DNA of 64,000 nt, taken from contig JANBRJ010000015.1 in the NCBI GenBank assembly GCA_027577595.1, positions 124,001-188,000 of the forward strand, written 5' to 3'. This stretch comes from Coemansia sp. RSA 487. Taxonomy: Eukaryota > Kickxellomycota > Kickxellomycetes > Kickxellales > Kickxellaceae. Below, in pieces: positions 30,231 through 39,582 of the stretch. Each line of letters starts with the position of its first letter. Position 1 is the stretch's first letter. The notes below the pieces were generated by a model. It did no database searches. It was given only the letters and a program-made list of their open reading frames with translations, and was not told where the DNA came from. A program made the translations under genes and the position numbers.

Positions 30231-31877
30231 CTAGAATGTTACTGAATGATCTGTGCCTATGAACCCGAGGCGATGGTAGAGGGTGCGAGAGCGGATATAC
30301 GGATCAAGATCGATGGCTGCCTGGTTCAAACTGGCTCTGGCTCTGGATCTTGTCTCTACTGCGTCGTCGCTGGATGCATCCTCGAGCCATTTGCGCGTGG
30401 CAGCCTCGTACCTGTCCACAGCGTCGATAAATTTGTTTTCTGTGGTCTGGCGTGCTTCAGAGTCTGCCATGCATCGGTTTTCTTGTTCGCTCGGCAGCAC
30501 GTATTCGTACTCAAAGGGCTTTGCGCCGCCGATCTCTGCAATCAGCCGGTCGTGTTCAATAAACGGAGCGATTTCTTTTGCGTTCCTGGCCATAACGATC
30601 TTTGACTTTACCACCGGATCGATGAACGGCGAGATGAGCGACCAGATTCCTGAAAACACCCATGAGTTGACGTGCAAGATCAGGATCCCCAGGGTCTCTG
30701 GATAATAGTTGGACAGCAGCGTGATCAGCGTGCGGACCAGCGCAAGATCAATGTTTTCGCGCGAAAACCCTGCTAGATCAAACAAGATCGTGACCCTGCC
30801 ATCAGCCTCTCCGCCACTAAGGAGCTGCGACGTCTCGATCTGCCAGCACAGGAACCGCTTGATTGCCACGATATTCCGGTTCTGCGCAAAGTTCACGCGC
30901 ACTCGGACCACATACACAGGATTTCCCAAGTTATCCCGTGTGCACGCGAACGCCAGCCCAGAGTCCATCGTATGGTGATGTAGCGCTGATTCTCCGTAGT
31001 ACGCGACTTCATCAATTGCCTGTCCTGTGCGCCATACCAGCGTCTTGCGAATCATGCAAAGCGCTTCGTCGACATCCCATTTGCGCGCGCGTAGAAACCG
31101 GAGCACCCACGAATCGGGGTCGCCTATTTGCGTTGCTGCTTGCCAGAATGCGGATCTGAAAGACCGTTCTCCTAGGGACTCTCCAAAGAGTGGCTTGAAT
31201 TCCATTGGCACTATAGTACGACAGTCGGGCTGGGTGCGTTCCAAGTACGCTTGCACAGTCTCATGACGTCTCCTCCTGGTCGCTTCATCTTCAAACTCTT
31301 CTTCTCGCTGCTTTGATTGCGTTAGTGTAGCGGGCGTGTTGCTTTCTGAAACCGAAGCGCTTTCATCGATTGATGCGATTTCTGAGGCTGCAGGTGTAGT
31401 GGATTTTGATTTGGCAGGAGTCGAAGAAGAGGATCCAGACCACTGAAACAGCCAACTCCCAGATGGCTTTGGCTTCTGGGTGCTTTCTGCCATCGCTTGC
31501 TCATCGCCTGGGGGTTTCTTGGTCTGTTTATCCTTTGTGCTCAGTGTTTCCAAGGGCTCAAAGGACAATGCGGTGACGCCGGTTGTTTCATAATCGTCCG
31601 TGGAATCGGACGAAGCAATAGCTGGTTGCGTCAGGCTGTATCTAACAGGAATCCGCTCGTTGGTTTCAAACTCGGCTAAAAGCAATATCCATAGATTACG
31701 CAGTTTGGTGGTTTGCTCGGCTGTCAGCGAACCTACACGACCCTCTGTGTGCGGAACGCGGTTGTGGTAGTGTTCTTTGAGAGATAGCTGCAGCTGTAGA
31801 CTGTCTGTTTTTGTAAAAACCTTGCTAATGTTCTCTGCGGTAGAGTCTGTCGGTGTATTTGATGTTGGTGGAGCCAT
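30231..31877 (-). CDS. Sec14-like CRAL-TRIO lipid-transfer protein, copy B
   Basis: 548 residues, single exon, ATG at 31877 (MAPPTSNTPT); an upstream TTG is in frame but less likely. An N-terminal domain shares LTxExxxxLxxxWxxLLxxF spacing with copy A. A Ser/Thr/Pro-rich linker (about 110-190) precedes the CRAL-TRIO domain. Key blocks are WVLRFLRARKWDVDEALCMI, RVTILFDLAGFSRENID, YYPETLGILILHVNSW, VFSGIWSLISPFIDPVVKSK and the C-terminal RSRTLYHRLGF. Copy A has the same blocks. The lipid ligand is not known. It converges on ATG6 with only 61 bp between stop codons, so the transcripts probably overlap. Confidence 0.9.
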   Translation of the reverse strand: MAPPTSNTPTDSTAENISKVFTKTDSLQLQLSLKEHYHNRVPHTEGRVGSLTAEQTTKLRNLWILLLAEFETNERIPVRYSLTQPAIASSDSTDDYETTGVTALSFEPLETLSTKDKQTKKPPGDEQAMAESTQKPKPSGSWLFQWSGSSSSTPAKSKSTTPAASEIASIDESASVSESNTPATLTQSKQREEEFEDEATRRRRHETVQAYLERTQPDCRTIVPMEFKPLFGESLGERSFRSAFWQAATQIGDPDSWVLRFLRARKWDVDEALCMIRKTLVWRTGQAIDEVAYYGESALHHHTMDSGLAFACTRDNLGNPVYVVRVRVNFAQNRNIVAIKRFLCWQIETSQLLSGGEADGRVTILFDLAGFSRENIDLALVRTLITLLSNYYPETLGILILHVNSWVFSGIWSLISPFIDPVVKSKIVMARNAKEIAPFIEHDRLIAEIGGAKPFEYEYVLPSEQENRCMADSEARQTTENKFIDAVDRYEAATRKWLEDASSDDAVETRSRARASLNQAAIDLDPYIRSRTLYHRLGFIGTDHSVTF

Positions 31878-32258
31878 CTTTCTTTCGGCTAACAAACAAT
31901 AAAATAAAGCGGTACTAAAGCAAATAAAAAAATAAAAAAAAATAAAATCTAGCTTTGTGAGAGAAAAGAAGAAAAATTAAAAAGCACATCCCAGAAGTGG
32001 AAAAGGGTCTATTTTTCCGACCAGTCTAGTCTTGCTAGCCTTCACTCTGTGTGTAAAAAAAGCAACACCTTTTACACCATAAAGCATTGCCATATGATGA
32101 TTTTCAATTGATGTGGGTGTTTAAAAGATACCTTTTTATATTGATAGATGAAGAAAAGGTGAATGAAATGCAGTATAAAAAGGACAAAATGTACAAAGTA
32201 TTTGGCAAAAGGGAAAACAATATTATGCTTTTCTTCCTTTTCTTTTTAAAAACGGTGC
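31878..32258. other. AT-rich spacer
   Basis: 380 bp of promoter for Sec14-like B and 3' UTR of the next minus-strand gene. Long A/T runs; no gene recognised. Confidence 0.5.
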
Positions 32259-33041
32259 TTAGAAGGACGTAGCAATATTGATGTTGCTGCATCCAGAGGA
32301 AACAACCGTCATGGGTCTTGAAGAACCCTTTTTGGCGGGATACATTTTAAGCAGTCTGGACTGCTCGATGCGCTTGAGGTCGTTTGCAAAAAAGTCGATG
32401 ACTTCTCTCAAAACAGAAACACGTATTGTGGCCAGCCAATTCGTGGTAGGCGGTGTAGTATCCACCGGCTGTTGCTCGAACGAACTATAGGGGTCGTCAG
32501 ACATGAAGGATGAGCAGTCGCTGAAGCTGCTAGCGTTGTCGTGGTTGGCTTCAAAGACGTCGACGATGGTCTTGAGCTGATGGCCCTGTGTGCGGATGAG
32601 CAGCGCCATTTGGTGGATCTTCTCCTCCATCTCGGAGCACATTGCTCCGCCAAGCGGGTTGGCCTGGAACGCATTGAAGGCTTGCAGAAAACGCGCTAGA
32701 TGCACATGTCGGTGCCTCATGGACTCGAGCAGCTTATGTGCTTTGGCCGCCAAAGCCTCGGCCTGTGGTGACAAGATGTTGACGTTGCTGTCACAGTCGG
32801 GAGAGCTGCCAAAGGCATTTTGCGAGGAGGCAACAGTGACGGATGTGGCGGGCTGCTTGCTGTGTACAGTGGCGGGGTCGCTAGAGATGGCACCGCCGCT
32901 GGTGGGGCCGGCGTAGTAGCGACCAAATATGGGGTTTGGAGGCTGCTCGTCTGAGGACGAAGTCGATGGTGGGGTTTGGGGTGTAATCCAGCTTGCCGCC
33001 GAGAAGGGATGGAGCGAAAGTGTCATTGAACCGAGACGCAT
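32259..33041 (-). CDS. Uncharacterised NPLG-motif protein (paralogue of the gene at 43675)
   Basis: 260 residues, single exon, function unknown. The N-terminal 75 residues are disordered (Ser/Pro/Thr-rich). A helical segment (about 90-170) includes EALAAKAHKLLESM, then FNAFQANPLGGAMCSEMEEK and IHQMALLIRTQGHQLKTIVD. This aligns without gaps, over 41 residues before and including NPLG, with the product of the spliced gene at 43675-46394 (AHHKRNPLGTAMCKELEAKI). A Ser-rich stretch and a further helix (VLREVIDFFANDLKRIEQSR) follow. No localisation signal is seen. The pair defines a small family with a helical core; I recognise no named domain. Confidence 0.7.
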   Translation of the reverse strand: MRLGSMTLSLHPFSAASWITPQTPPSTSSSDEQPPNPIFGRYYAGPTSGGAISSDPATVHSKQPATSVTVASSQNAFGSSPDCDSNVNILSPQAEALAAKAHKLLESMRHRHVHLARFLQAFNAFQANPLGGAMCSEMEEKIHQMALLIRTQGHQLKTIVDVFEANHDNASSFSDCSSFMSDDPYSSFEQQPVDTTPPTTNWLATIRVSVLREVIDFFANDLKRIEQSRLLKMYPAKKGSSRPMTVVSSGCSNINIATSF

Positions 33042-34406
33042 TGTGTTTAATAGGAGGACAGTTTAGCGAAAGCGCAGTGCTGCTGTTGTTGTTGTTCAGG
33101 GGGCAATAAAGGGGAAAGGGGGAGAAAGAAGAGGGTTCTCTGACTAATGCTCTGTTTTTGAGTTTAAGCGGAGAATGTGGACAAGTATTTAAATGAAAAC
33201 AAGATTGTTACCAGGTCCAAGTTCCAAAAGCTGTGCGGGAAAATAAAAAATAGCGAGTGAGGCTTGTTTTGTTTTGCTTTTCGCAGCAAGTTACACCTGC
33301 GGGAACGAGTGGCTTTTTCTTCCTCTTCGCCAAACACGCTGGTTCTCAAAAAGGATAAATGAAAAAGTTTAAAGTGGAAAACAAAGAGGCTTTTACGAAT
33401 GGTTCCAATTATTTGATATGTATAATGTAACGCTGAGTGAGAAGAAAAAGGCACAAGCTTTTTTAAGAGTAACCAAGATAGCCACAATAAAAAAGATACA
33501 GAAAGCTGTTGAAAAAAGATTGAATTGTGGCAATTCCTTTGGCGCAGGATGTCATTTATGTAGCCTATCGCTGGGTATCCGTCATGTACAAGTTGGAGGC
33601 TTGCCACTTATTTGAAATTCCGCTGCTGGCAGCTCCCTTCTGCGAGTTTTTTGTGCTGTGATAAATATCACAAATGGTGGTGGTCATCAGGCACTTTGCT
33701 GCAGCTTTGTCTCTCGCCTCTGTGTGCTGAATGGCTGTGCTGGCTGGAGCTTGTGACCTTTGCTGCGTCGTGCCCTGGTTTTGGACAAGCGGAGCATCCG
33801 TCTTGTGTGCAGCGATGATTATCATCGTTGCTATCAGGGTACATCATCGTCATCTGATGGATGCGCAATCTCGCCTTTAGACCTCGTTTCACGCAGTCTT
33901 TTCTGCAGCTGTGCTGGTGGGCTGCTGCTCTGAGCCAAAAAAAAAAATGACAACAGCGCATTTTGGTTTTATTCATCAGCGACAATATCACTTGTCTAGT
34001 AGAGCTCTTTTTTTTGGCTTGACACACAAGCACAAACACTAAAGCGTATCGCAATATTGCCTTTTTGGAACAACTAGGCTCAGAACAAGCCCCTCCTATT
34101 ATCCCCCCTGTCTTTGAGCATCAAAGGGGTAAAGCTTGTTTGGTTTTTAATTAAACCAAAACTGGAAAGGAGAGACCTTGTTGTAAATTGACAATGCTTG
34201 ATTTGCTCCAAAAACCGATCCTACTAATGCATGTGCCGCTCTCTGCCTTTTATTGCTCGACAATTTACGTTATTGTCGAACTTTTTTGTTGTTGTTGCTA
34301 AAGTTGCATGCAAGCCATACGTTTGTCCAATTTCGATTGCTTCTGTGTATATCTTTGAATAATGGGCTGTAAGAGAATAAATGTTTGACGGAAAGAGTTG
34401 CAAATT
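33042..34406. other. Intergenic region with weak coding-like patch
   Basis: 1.36 kb between two minus-strand genes. Most of it is featureless. A short patch on the minus strand (33931-33834, separate entry) looks protein-like. An A/T-rich portion near 34140-34300 probably belongs to the 3' UTR of the next gene. Confidence 0.5.
33834..33931 (-). other. Possible short exon
   Basis: On the minus strand a T-tract ending GGCTCAG, a plausible splice acceptor, is followed by an open stretch reading SSSPPAQLQKRLRETRSKGE then IAHPSDDDDVP and a stop. The composition is protein-like, but I found no convincing upstream exon with an ATG and donor. It may be the last exon of a small gene or chance. Confidence 0.2.
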
Positions 34407-35477
34407 TTAGAGTATTTGGATGGCGCCGTTGGTTAACCTACTCCGATTGTTCGGCTGTTTGGAGCTACCGAGTGCCGGCTCGGACGACCTTGTTTGCAGC
34501 ATTGGGTTTATCCGAATCTCGTTCCGCTCCGACTGCGTCTTGTTCAGTCTTGCCGGCCGTTGCTCGTCATGCGCCGCTGCCGGACGCACATTTTTGCTGC
34601 CAAACAGCCCTGCCCACATCAGCCGACCCTTTGTCATTTTGACTTTATTCCCACTGTCGTTGGGTGGTGCCTCTGGCAGGTCCTTTGTTCTAGCTGCTGC
34701 CGTTATTGGTGGCGATGCCGCTGCTGCAGCCGCTGCGTACCGTGCATTCGTCCGATATGAATTTATGAATGACTGCGAGTCAAGTGCGGGTTTATTGTCC
34801 ACGATACCAGCAAATCGGACCCGTGCTGTTCCCTTGCTTAAACTGCCTGTGTCTTTGACGGCTCCTCGGGCTGTGCCAGCTGTGTCTTTGGAGATGGGAC
34901 GAGGGATCTGGGATGCTCCCATCGACTCCGAAAGCTCTTGATTTTCGCCAAAGGACTCGCCGCTGTCTCCGCGTGTCGTGGGCGTGGGCGGGAGTGAGCC
35001 CGATGCAAAATTGGGTGGCTCCTCTGCCAGCAGCGTCATGCCGAGCGACCCCGGATTCTTGGGCGACATTGTTGGCTGGAGGTCTGGAGAGACCGGTGGG
35101 CTCAGCGCACCAAGCACCAAACTGGGCTTTGCTCTTGCCGATAAGACATCGTCATAGTCCAGAATGTAATGGTTAATGTATCGAAGAAGCCTCTTCTCGC
35201 GGCCCACAATGTCGTTTTTTAGCGCGGTAATTCTGTCTCTGTTGGTTTCCGACTTCTCATATGTCATTTCCAGGGCTTTCTTTTGTGCAAGTATTCCGGT
35301 TCGCATGCTTCGTGCCTTTGTTATGTGCATCCAGTAATTGGGGTCTATCGCCGGCGGTGTCCATATGTATTGCTCGCCAGCTTGGTTATCCAGTAGGCTG
35401 GGTATCGATGAGTTGCACGAGGACGGCAAGTGCGGATTGGGCGCCATAACGGCATATCCTCCAGTAGCGGTTGCCAT
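34407..35477 (-). CDS. Uncharacterised mostly disordered protein
   Basis: 356 residues, single exon, ATG at 35477. An ordered N-terminal part has YIWTPPAIDPNYWMHITKAR. A coiled coil follows (about 50-105; ILAQKKALEMTYEKSETNRD, then EKRLLRYINHYILDYDDVL). The rest is Ser/Pro/Ala-rich, with an alanine run (YAAAAAAAS) and the short conserved-looking blocks GTARVRFAGIVDN, KGRLMWAGLFGSK and RSSEPALGSSK. These look like kinase- or phosphatase-docking style linear motifs in a disordered tail. I recognise no family. Confidence 0.65.
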   Translation of the reverse strand: MATATGGYAVMAPNPHLPSSCNSSIPSLLDNQAGEQYIWTPPAIDPNYWMHITKARSMRTGILAQKKALEMTYEKSETNRDRITALKNDIVGREKRLLRYINHYILDYDDVLSARAKPSLVLGALSPPVSPDLQPTMSPKNPGSLGMTLLAEEPPNFASGSLPPTPTTRGDSGESFGENQELSESMGASQIPRPISKDTAGTARGAVKDTGSLSKGTARVRFAGIVDNKPALDSQSFINSYRTNARYAAAAAAASPPITAAARTKDLPEAPPNDSGNKVKMTKGRLMWAGLFGSKNVRPAAAHDEQRPARLNKTQSERNEIRINPMLQTRSSEPALGSSKQPNNRSRLTNGAIQIL

Positions 35478-36852
35478 TATTTTGTTATATGTGCGTGTTG
35501 TCGTTTACTACAGTTAATAGCCTGTTCGTCAAATAATTCATTAAATGGTTATTATATACACATACACGAAACGAAAAGAAAACAACATACTATTACAAGT
35601 GAAAAACATGGAAAAGAAAAAGAAAAAGAAGCAATACATATTAATGAAAACACTTGGGTGGCATGTGTCTTTTTGCCACGCAAATTGTCAGGTTCCTCGG
35701 GTGTTTTGCGCCTTGTCACACGCAATATCAGCAGACAAACGAAAAAGGCAGCGAAAAGGACATTTGTCACGCTTTTGCTGTTGACTGATGGATTTAGAAT
35801 TGACGATCGCAATAGTGCTAACATTTTCGGGTGCAAAAGCCAATGTTACCACGCGTTGCCGATCTCGCGTCAACCCCGTCTCTCTTTAAATTTGGACTAT
35901 ATGCACATGGGATTTGTACGATCGTCAACCCATTATACCTACTTTTCCCATCTCCTTTTGAACACGTGTGATAGCGCGAGTTTAGGATTCACATCTATGT
36001 GATTACATCTCGTGCTGCTTAATCGCGGATCAATAGGTCCAATTTCTGGGATCTGAGAAACCATCACGAAAGCGCTACTGCTTTCCATTTGAATTGCTTT
36101 TTTCGTTGATCCATTGATGGAAGCACTTTCTGCTCTTTTCACTCTTGGCCCATTGAATTGGAGCAGTTCTTTGTAGAACGAAGACGGAGGAAAGAGAGAA
36201 CAAACACGCGTTTTTCGTGTGCCTTTGGCTGGAAAGGTATTTTTTTAAAACGACACAGACAAAGGATGGTTTCCCCCTTTCAAATTGCCACTATACCACA
36301 TTTTGCAATGAACTTCCCCTCTTTTTTTCATCCCTTGCTGTGTGTAGAAAGATTGCAGACAGGCCATGACAAATTGCTCCTCATTCCACCTTTCTGCCTT
36401 TTTTTTTTAGTTTCCGGAAGCTTTTTTCTCTTACTTTATTGAACGTCTATTATTATATTGTACATTTTTCTTTCTTACTCATTTAACGTCTGTCTCGCTT
36501 ACTATACTTACTATACCGAAAGGAAGGCCAGCTTGCTATTTGGAGCTTGTAACTGAAAAAGAGGCCAAATACAAGCCACATCGTTGTTTGTTTTCGTTTG
36601 TCAAAGATTCGCAGGAACTTTTCCTTTTTTTCTCGCTCTAACGGCACGGGGGAGGACAATAGCACTACTTATAAGCAAGCAACAAAGGCACATTATTGGA
36701 AGGGCGACAGAAGGAAGGAACAGCCCAAAAGTCTTGTTTGTGTGCACAGTCAAACGTGGGTTTTTCCCCTGCTTTACTTTTGTTGGGAAACAGAGCAGAG
36801 GTGTGGAGTGGGGCGGTCAGCAGAACCAACCCACAAAGACACAACAATATAA
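35478..36852. other. Divergent intergenic region
   Basis: 1.37 kb between divergently transcribed genes. It is AT-rich near 35500-35640 and pyrimidine-rich near 36380-36480. An open frame on the minus strand at 36142-35939 is short and unsupported. No TATA box is clear. Confidence 0.5.
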
Positions 36853-37371
36853 ATGAACCAGTATGGAACACAACCAGGCAGCGGCCCAAGCGGGATGGGC
36901 GCAGCTATGCCTCAAGAATCCTCGTATCCACAATATCCGCCAATGAGTCACAACCAGCAAGGGTTCCACACCAGCTACAATGCTGGTGGCAACGGACAGC
37001 CAGTGCCCCCACCCACAATGACACAGCAGTCGTTTGGTCCGCCCGGGTCCACTGCCCCTCCGCCACCCAGACCCGACGGATACAGACCTCCTTCGATGCC
37101 CGACCAATTCAGCACAGGCCACGGTCGGCCCAGTCGCATGTCGATTAGCCAGCCACCCACATCAATGTCGCGAAGACGATCTGAGACCCAGCAGAACAAC
37201 CATTACGGCCACTTGGTCACAGAAGAACCCATTGGAGACGTTCCGTGCAGCGGCGAGGCGTGCAGTGCCTGCTGTAAATACAACACCATTGGTTGCATAC
37301 TTTGTTGCAATGGCTGCCTGCGCCTCTGCGGTGGCGGTGCTAGCATCAAGGATATTCTTGGCTTGAAATGA
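36853..37371 (+). CDS. Small Pro/Gln-rich protein with Cys-rich C-terminus
   Basis: 172 residues, single exon, function unknown. The first 120 residues are disordered, rich in Pro, Gln, Ser and Gly, with a PPPPRP stretch (possible SH3 or WW ligand) and a basic-Ser site, MSRRRSET. The C-terminal 50 residues carry ten Cys in GEACSACCKYN, GCILCCNGC and LRLCGGG. They end in ASIKDILGLK. The Cys cluster is moderately hydrophobic and could be palmitoylated or bind metal, as in CYSTM-like stress proteins, but the spacing does not match CYSTM closely. No signal peptide. Confidence 0.65.
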   Translation: MNQYGTQPGSGPSGMGAAMPQESSYPQYPPMSHNQQGFHTSYNAGGNGQPVPPPTMTQQSFGPPGSTAPPPPRPDGYRPPSMPDQFSTGHGRPSRMSISQPPTSMSRRRSETQQNNHYGHLVTEEPIGDVPCSGEACSACCKYNTIGCILCCNGCLRLCGGGASIKDILGLK

Positions 37372-37853
37372 CCCTAGCTTGGTTTTGAACTATATTATTA
37401 AAGATATATTGTATTCCATTTTTAACATATTTCGGTTAATCTACATCCAAAACTATATTTGTTTATAAAAATACACTGCGTATCCGGGTTAAGTTGTTCA
37501 TACATGGCGGAATTGTTGGATAGACTTTGGCTCCAGCTATTTTAATACACTTGCACTTTCCAACGATTGTGCAAATGCTTTATCTTATTGCGCCATATCC
37601 TCTTGGCTAAGATAGACCGAGAATGGCGATATTTGCTTGGTTTCCATTTACTTGCCTTTGAACACATAAAAAGGCGAGCTTTTCCTTCCTACATTGCCTC
37701 CTCGATAGATTTGTCCACACATCGCTTACATTTACATTTACACTTGTTCTCACATAGCTTTTTATTATTGGGGAAGAACAAAGATTGCCTGAACAGCAAA
37801 CACAAGAAAATAATTAACTGTTTTATCTTGCATTGAGAAAGAAATAACTGAAA
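37372..37853. other. Spacer
   Basis: 480 bp holding the 3' UTR of the Cys-rich gene and the promoter of the next gene, with a TATA-like CATAAAAAGG near 37667. No gene recognised. Confidence 0.5.
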
Positions 37854-38150
37854 ATGTCGGCGGCTCCAGCTGAAAAGTCAATAAAGTTTGAATTTCAAAT
37901 ATTCAAGGATAGCGAGATGAAAGTCAGTAATAGAGTCTATCATAGTTTTAAAGGTAGTGTATCCACGACTGATGCTATTAAAGAGCTTAAAAAGAAGCGC
38001 AAACTTGCTAGCAGCAGATACTTTGTGTTCAACCCTAGCGACGAAAGTTCGACTTTCAGCAATTTGGGCGAATACAAGAGCAAGCATGGGGACCTCATCC
38101 TCCTCGTGCCAAAATCCATGAAGAAAAAGCTGAACGAGTCTGCTAACTAA
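37854..38150 (+). CDS. Small protein with beta-grasp-like pattern
   Basis: 98 residues, single exon, function unknown. Predicted order: strand (IKFEFQIFKD), strand (NRVYHSFKG), helix (TTDAIKELKKKRKL), strand (SRYFVFNP), short turn (FSNLGEYKSKHG) and strand (DLILLVPK). That order, with GDLILLVPK near the end, is what ubiquitin-like or RA-type beta-grasp folds show. There is no terminal diglycine, so it is not a conjugated modifier. It has a loose resemblance to the small family at 21-24 kb (VY..KG then helix then YF/YIY strand), too weak to claim homology. Confidence 0.65.
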   Translation: MSAAPAEKSIKFEFQIFKDSEMKVSNRVYHSFKGSVSTTDAIKELKKKRKLASSRYFVFNPSDESSTFSNLGEYKSKHGDLILLVPKSMKKKLNESAN

Positions 38151-38541
38151 TTGCAATAATCTCAGCAAGAACCTTTATATAAAAATGAGCAAAGGTTGGA
38201 TACTAACTTTTGTAGATATTTTAATAGTAGCACACATAGTTAAACATTTTATTTCATTAAACTTGGAATCCAAAGTTATATTTAACTGAGCTAAAATGCA
38301 ACCTCTCAAACTAAACAACGTATTTAGAAATTACTTTTGTGTCTTGGCGTGTGCGCGCTTCTATTGTCAGCAATCAAAACATTTGCACTGAAAGCTGTGA
38401 GCATATATGTGATTGGTTAGATTGGTCAACGCCTAAACGCCAGCTTTCACTTTTGCATAAAAGCACTCTTGCTTTATCTTTTTGTTTTTATTTTTATTTT
38501 CTTAGCTTTACATTAAAAGGATTTCGTAAATCGCTCTGAAA
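38151..38541. other. Spacer
   Basis: 390 bp of AT-rich DNA: the 3' UTR of the small gene and the promoter of NDUFAF5, with GCATAAAAGC near 38455 as a weak TATA-like element. Confidence 0.4.
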
Positions 38542-39582
38542 ATGAGACCAATTACTCACTGCTTGCGCTTACCTCTATACACCCGGCATGTCTCCAAACA
38601 AAGAGCGGCACAGTGGAACTTTAGAGCATACTCGACAGGGAAAGAAAAGGCACGAGAGTTTATAGAGAAAGCGCCAGCACCTTTTGAAGTGTTTGACCGT
38701 AAAGCCAAGCGCATGCAACGAGACCGAGCAGCATCACGCGTGCAGGAAAGCAGAGAGGTTGATTACTTGCGAGACGAGGTAGCAGCGCGTGTGGCGGATC
38801 GGTTGTTGGACATAAAACGGAGATACCATACGGTTGTAGAGATAGGAGCTGGATGCGGACACTTGGCGAAGAGCGTGGATGATGACATGATGGACAAACT
38901 TGTGATGTACGAGATGGCCAAGGGAGCGTTGGAGCGGGACGCGGACAAGGAGTATATGGTTGATGTGGAACGGCGGCAGGGCGATGAGGAAAACTTGGCG
39001 CTTGAGCCCGAGTCTCTTGATGCTGTTGTCAGCAGCCTGTCTATGCACTGGGTTAACGATCTTCCTGGGATGCTTATTCAGATCAGAAAGGCGTTGGTTC
39101 CGGATGGTGTGTTTATTGGGGCTATGATTGGCGGCGATAGCCTGTTTGAGCTCCGCACTTCTTTGCAGCTGGCCGATTTGGACAGAGACGGTGGTATAGC
39201 TGCGCGCGTATCTCCGTTGACAAACACAAGGGATGTCGGAAGTTTGATCAACCGTGCGGGTCTAACTCTTTCTACAGTGGATGTCGATAACATTGTCGTC
39301 AATTATCCATCGATGCTTCACTTGGTCAGCGATATCAATGCGATGGGCGAAGGAAACGCGGTGGTGCAGCGGCTGCCTTTCATCAAGCGCGACAGTCTGC
39401 TTGCGGCTTCTGCAATATACAAGGAAATGCACGGAAATGAGGATGGTACGATTCCGGCTACGTTCCAGATCATCTACATGATCGGGTGGAAGCCTGACCC
39501 ATCGCAACCTCAACCACTACCGCGTGGATCTGGCGAGGTTTCTCTTGGAGAGATGTTTGATTCGAGCTCGCACAAACTGTAA
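38542..39582 (+). CDS. NDUFAF5: NDUFAF5-type complex I assembly methyltransferase/hydroxylase
   Basis: Mitochondrial SAM-dependent enzyme; the human homologue hydroxylates an Arg of NDUFS7 during early assembly of complex I. 346 residues, single exon, matching the family length. The first 30 residues are basic and lack acidic residues (MRPITHCLRLPLYTRHVSKQ), a typical mitochondrial presequence. Family marks: PFEVFDRKAKRMQRDRAA, the SAM loop VVEIGAGCGHLAK (about 98-110), LDAVVSSLSMHWVNDLPG, DGVFIGAMIGGDSLFELR and the end block FQIIYMIGWKPDPSQPQPL. Its presence implies a functional respiratory complex I. Confidence 0.95.
   Translation: MRPITHCLRLPLYTRHVSKQRAAQWNFRAYSTGKEKAREFIEKAPAPFEVFDRKAKRMQRDRAASRVQESREVDYLRDEVAARVADRLLDIKRRYHTVVEIGAGCGHLAKSVDDDMMDKLVMYEMAKGALERDADKEYMVDVERRQGDEENLALEPESLDAVVSSLSMHWVNDLPGMLIQIRKALVPDGVFIGAMIGGDSLFELRTSLQLADLDRDGGIAARVSPLTNTRDVGSLINRAGLTLSTVDVDNIVVNYPSMLHLVSDINAMGEGNAVVQRLPFIKRDSLLAASAIYKEMHGNEDGTIPATFQIIYMIGWKPDPSQPQPLPRGSGEVSLGEMFDSSSHKL

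Noticed and set aside
35430-36002. 190-codon plus-strand frame overlapping the start of the disordered-protein gene
   Set aside because: It begins antisense to the coding region at 34407-35477 and runs through promoter DNA; no family resemblance.
35939-36142. 67-codon minus-strand frame upstream of the Cys-rich gene
   Set aside because: Starts with GTG, has no promoter or splice evidence, and matches no family; somewhat protein-like but not enough to call.
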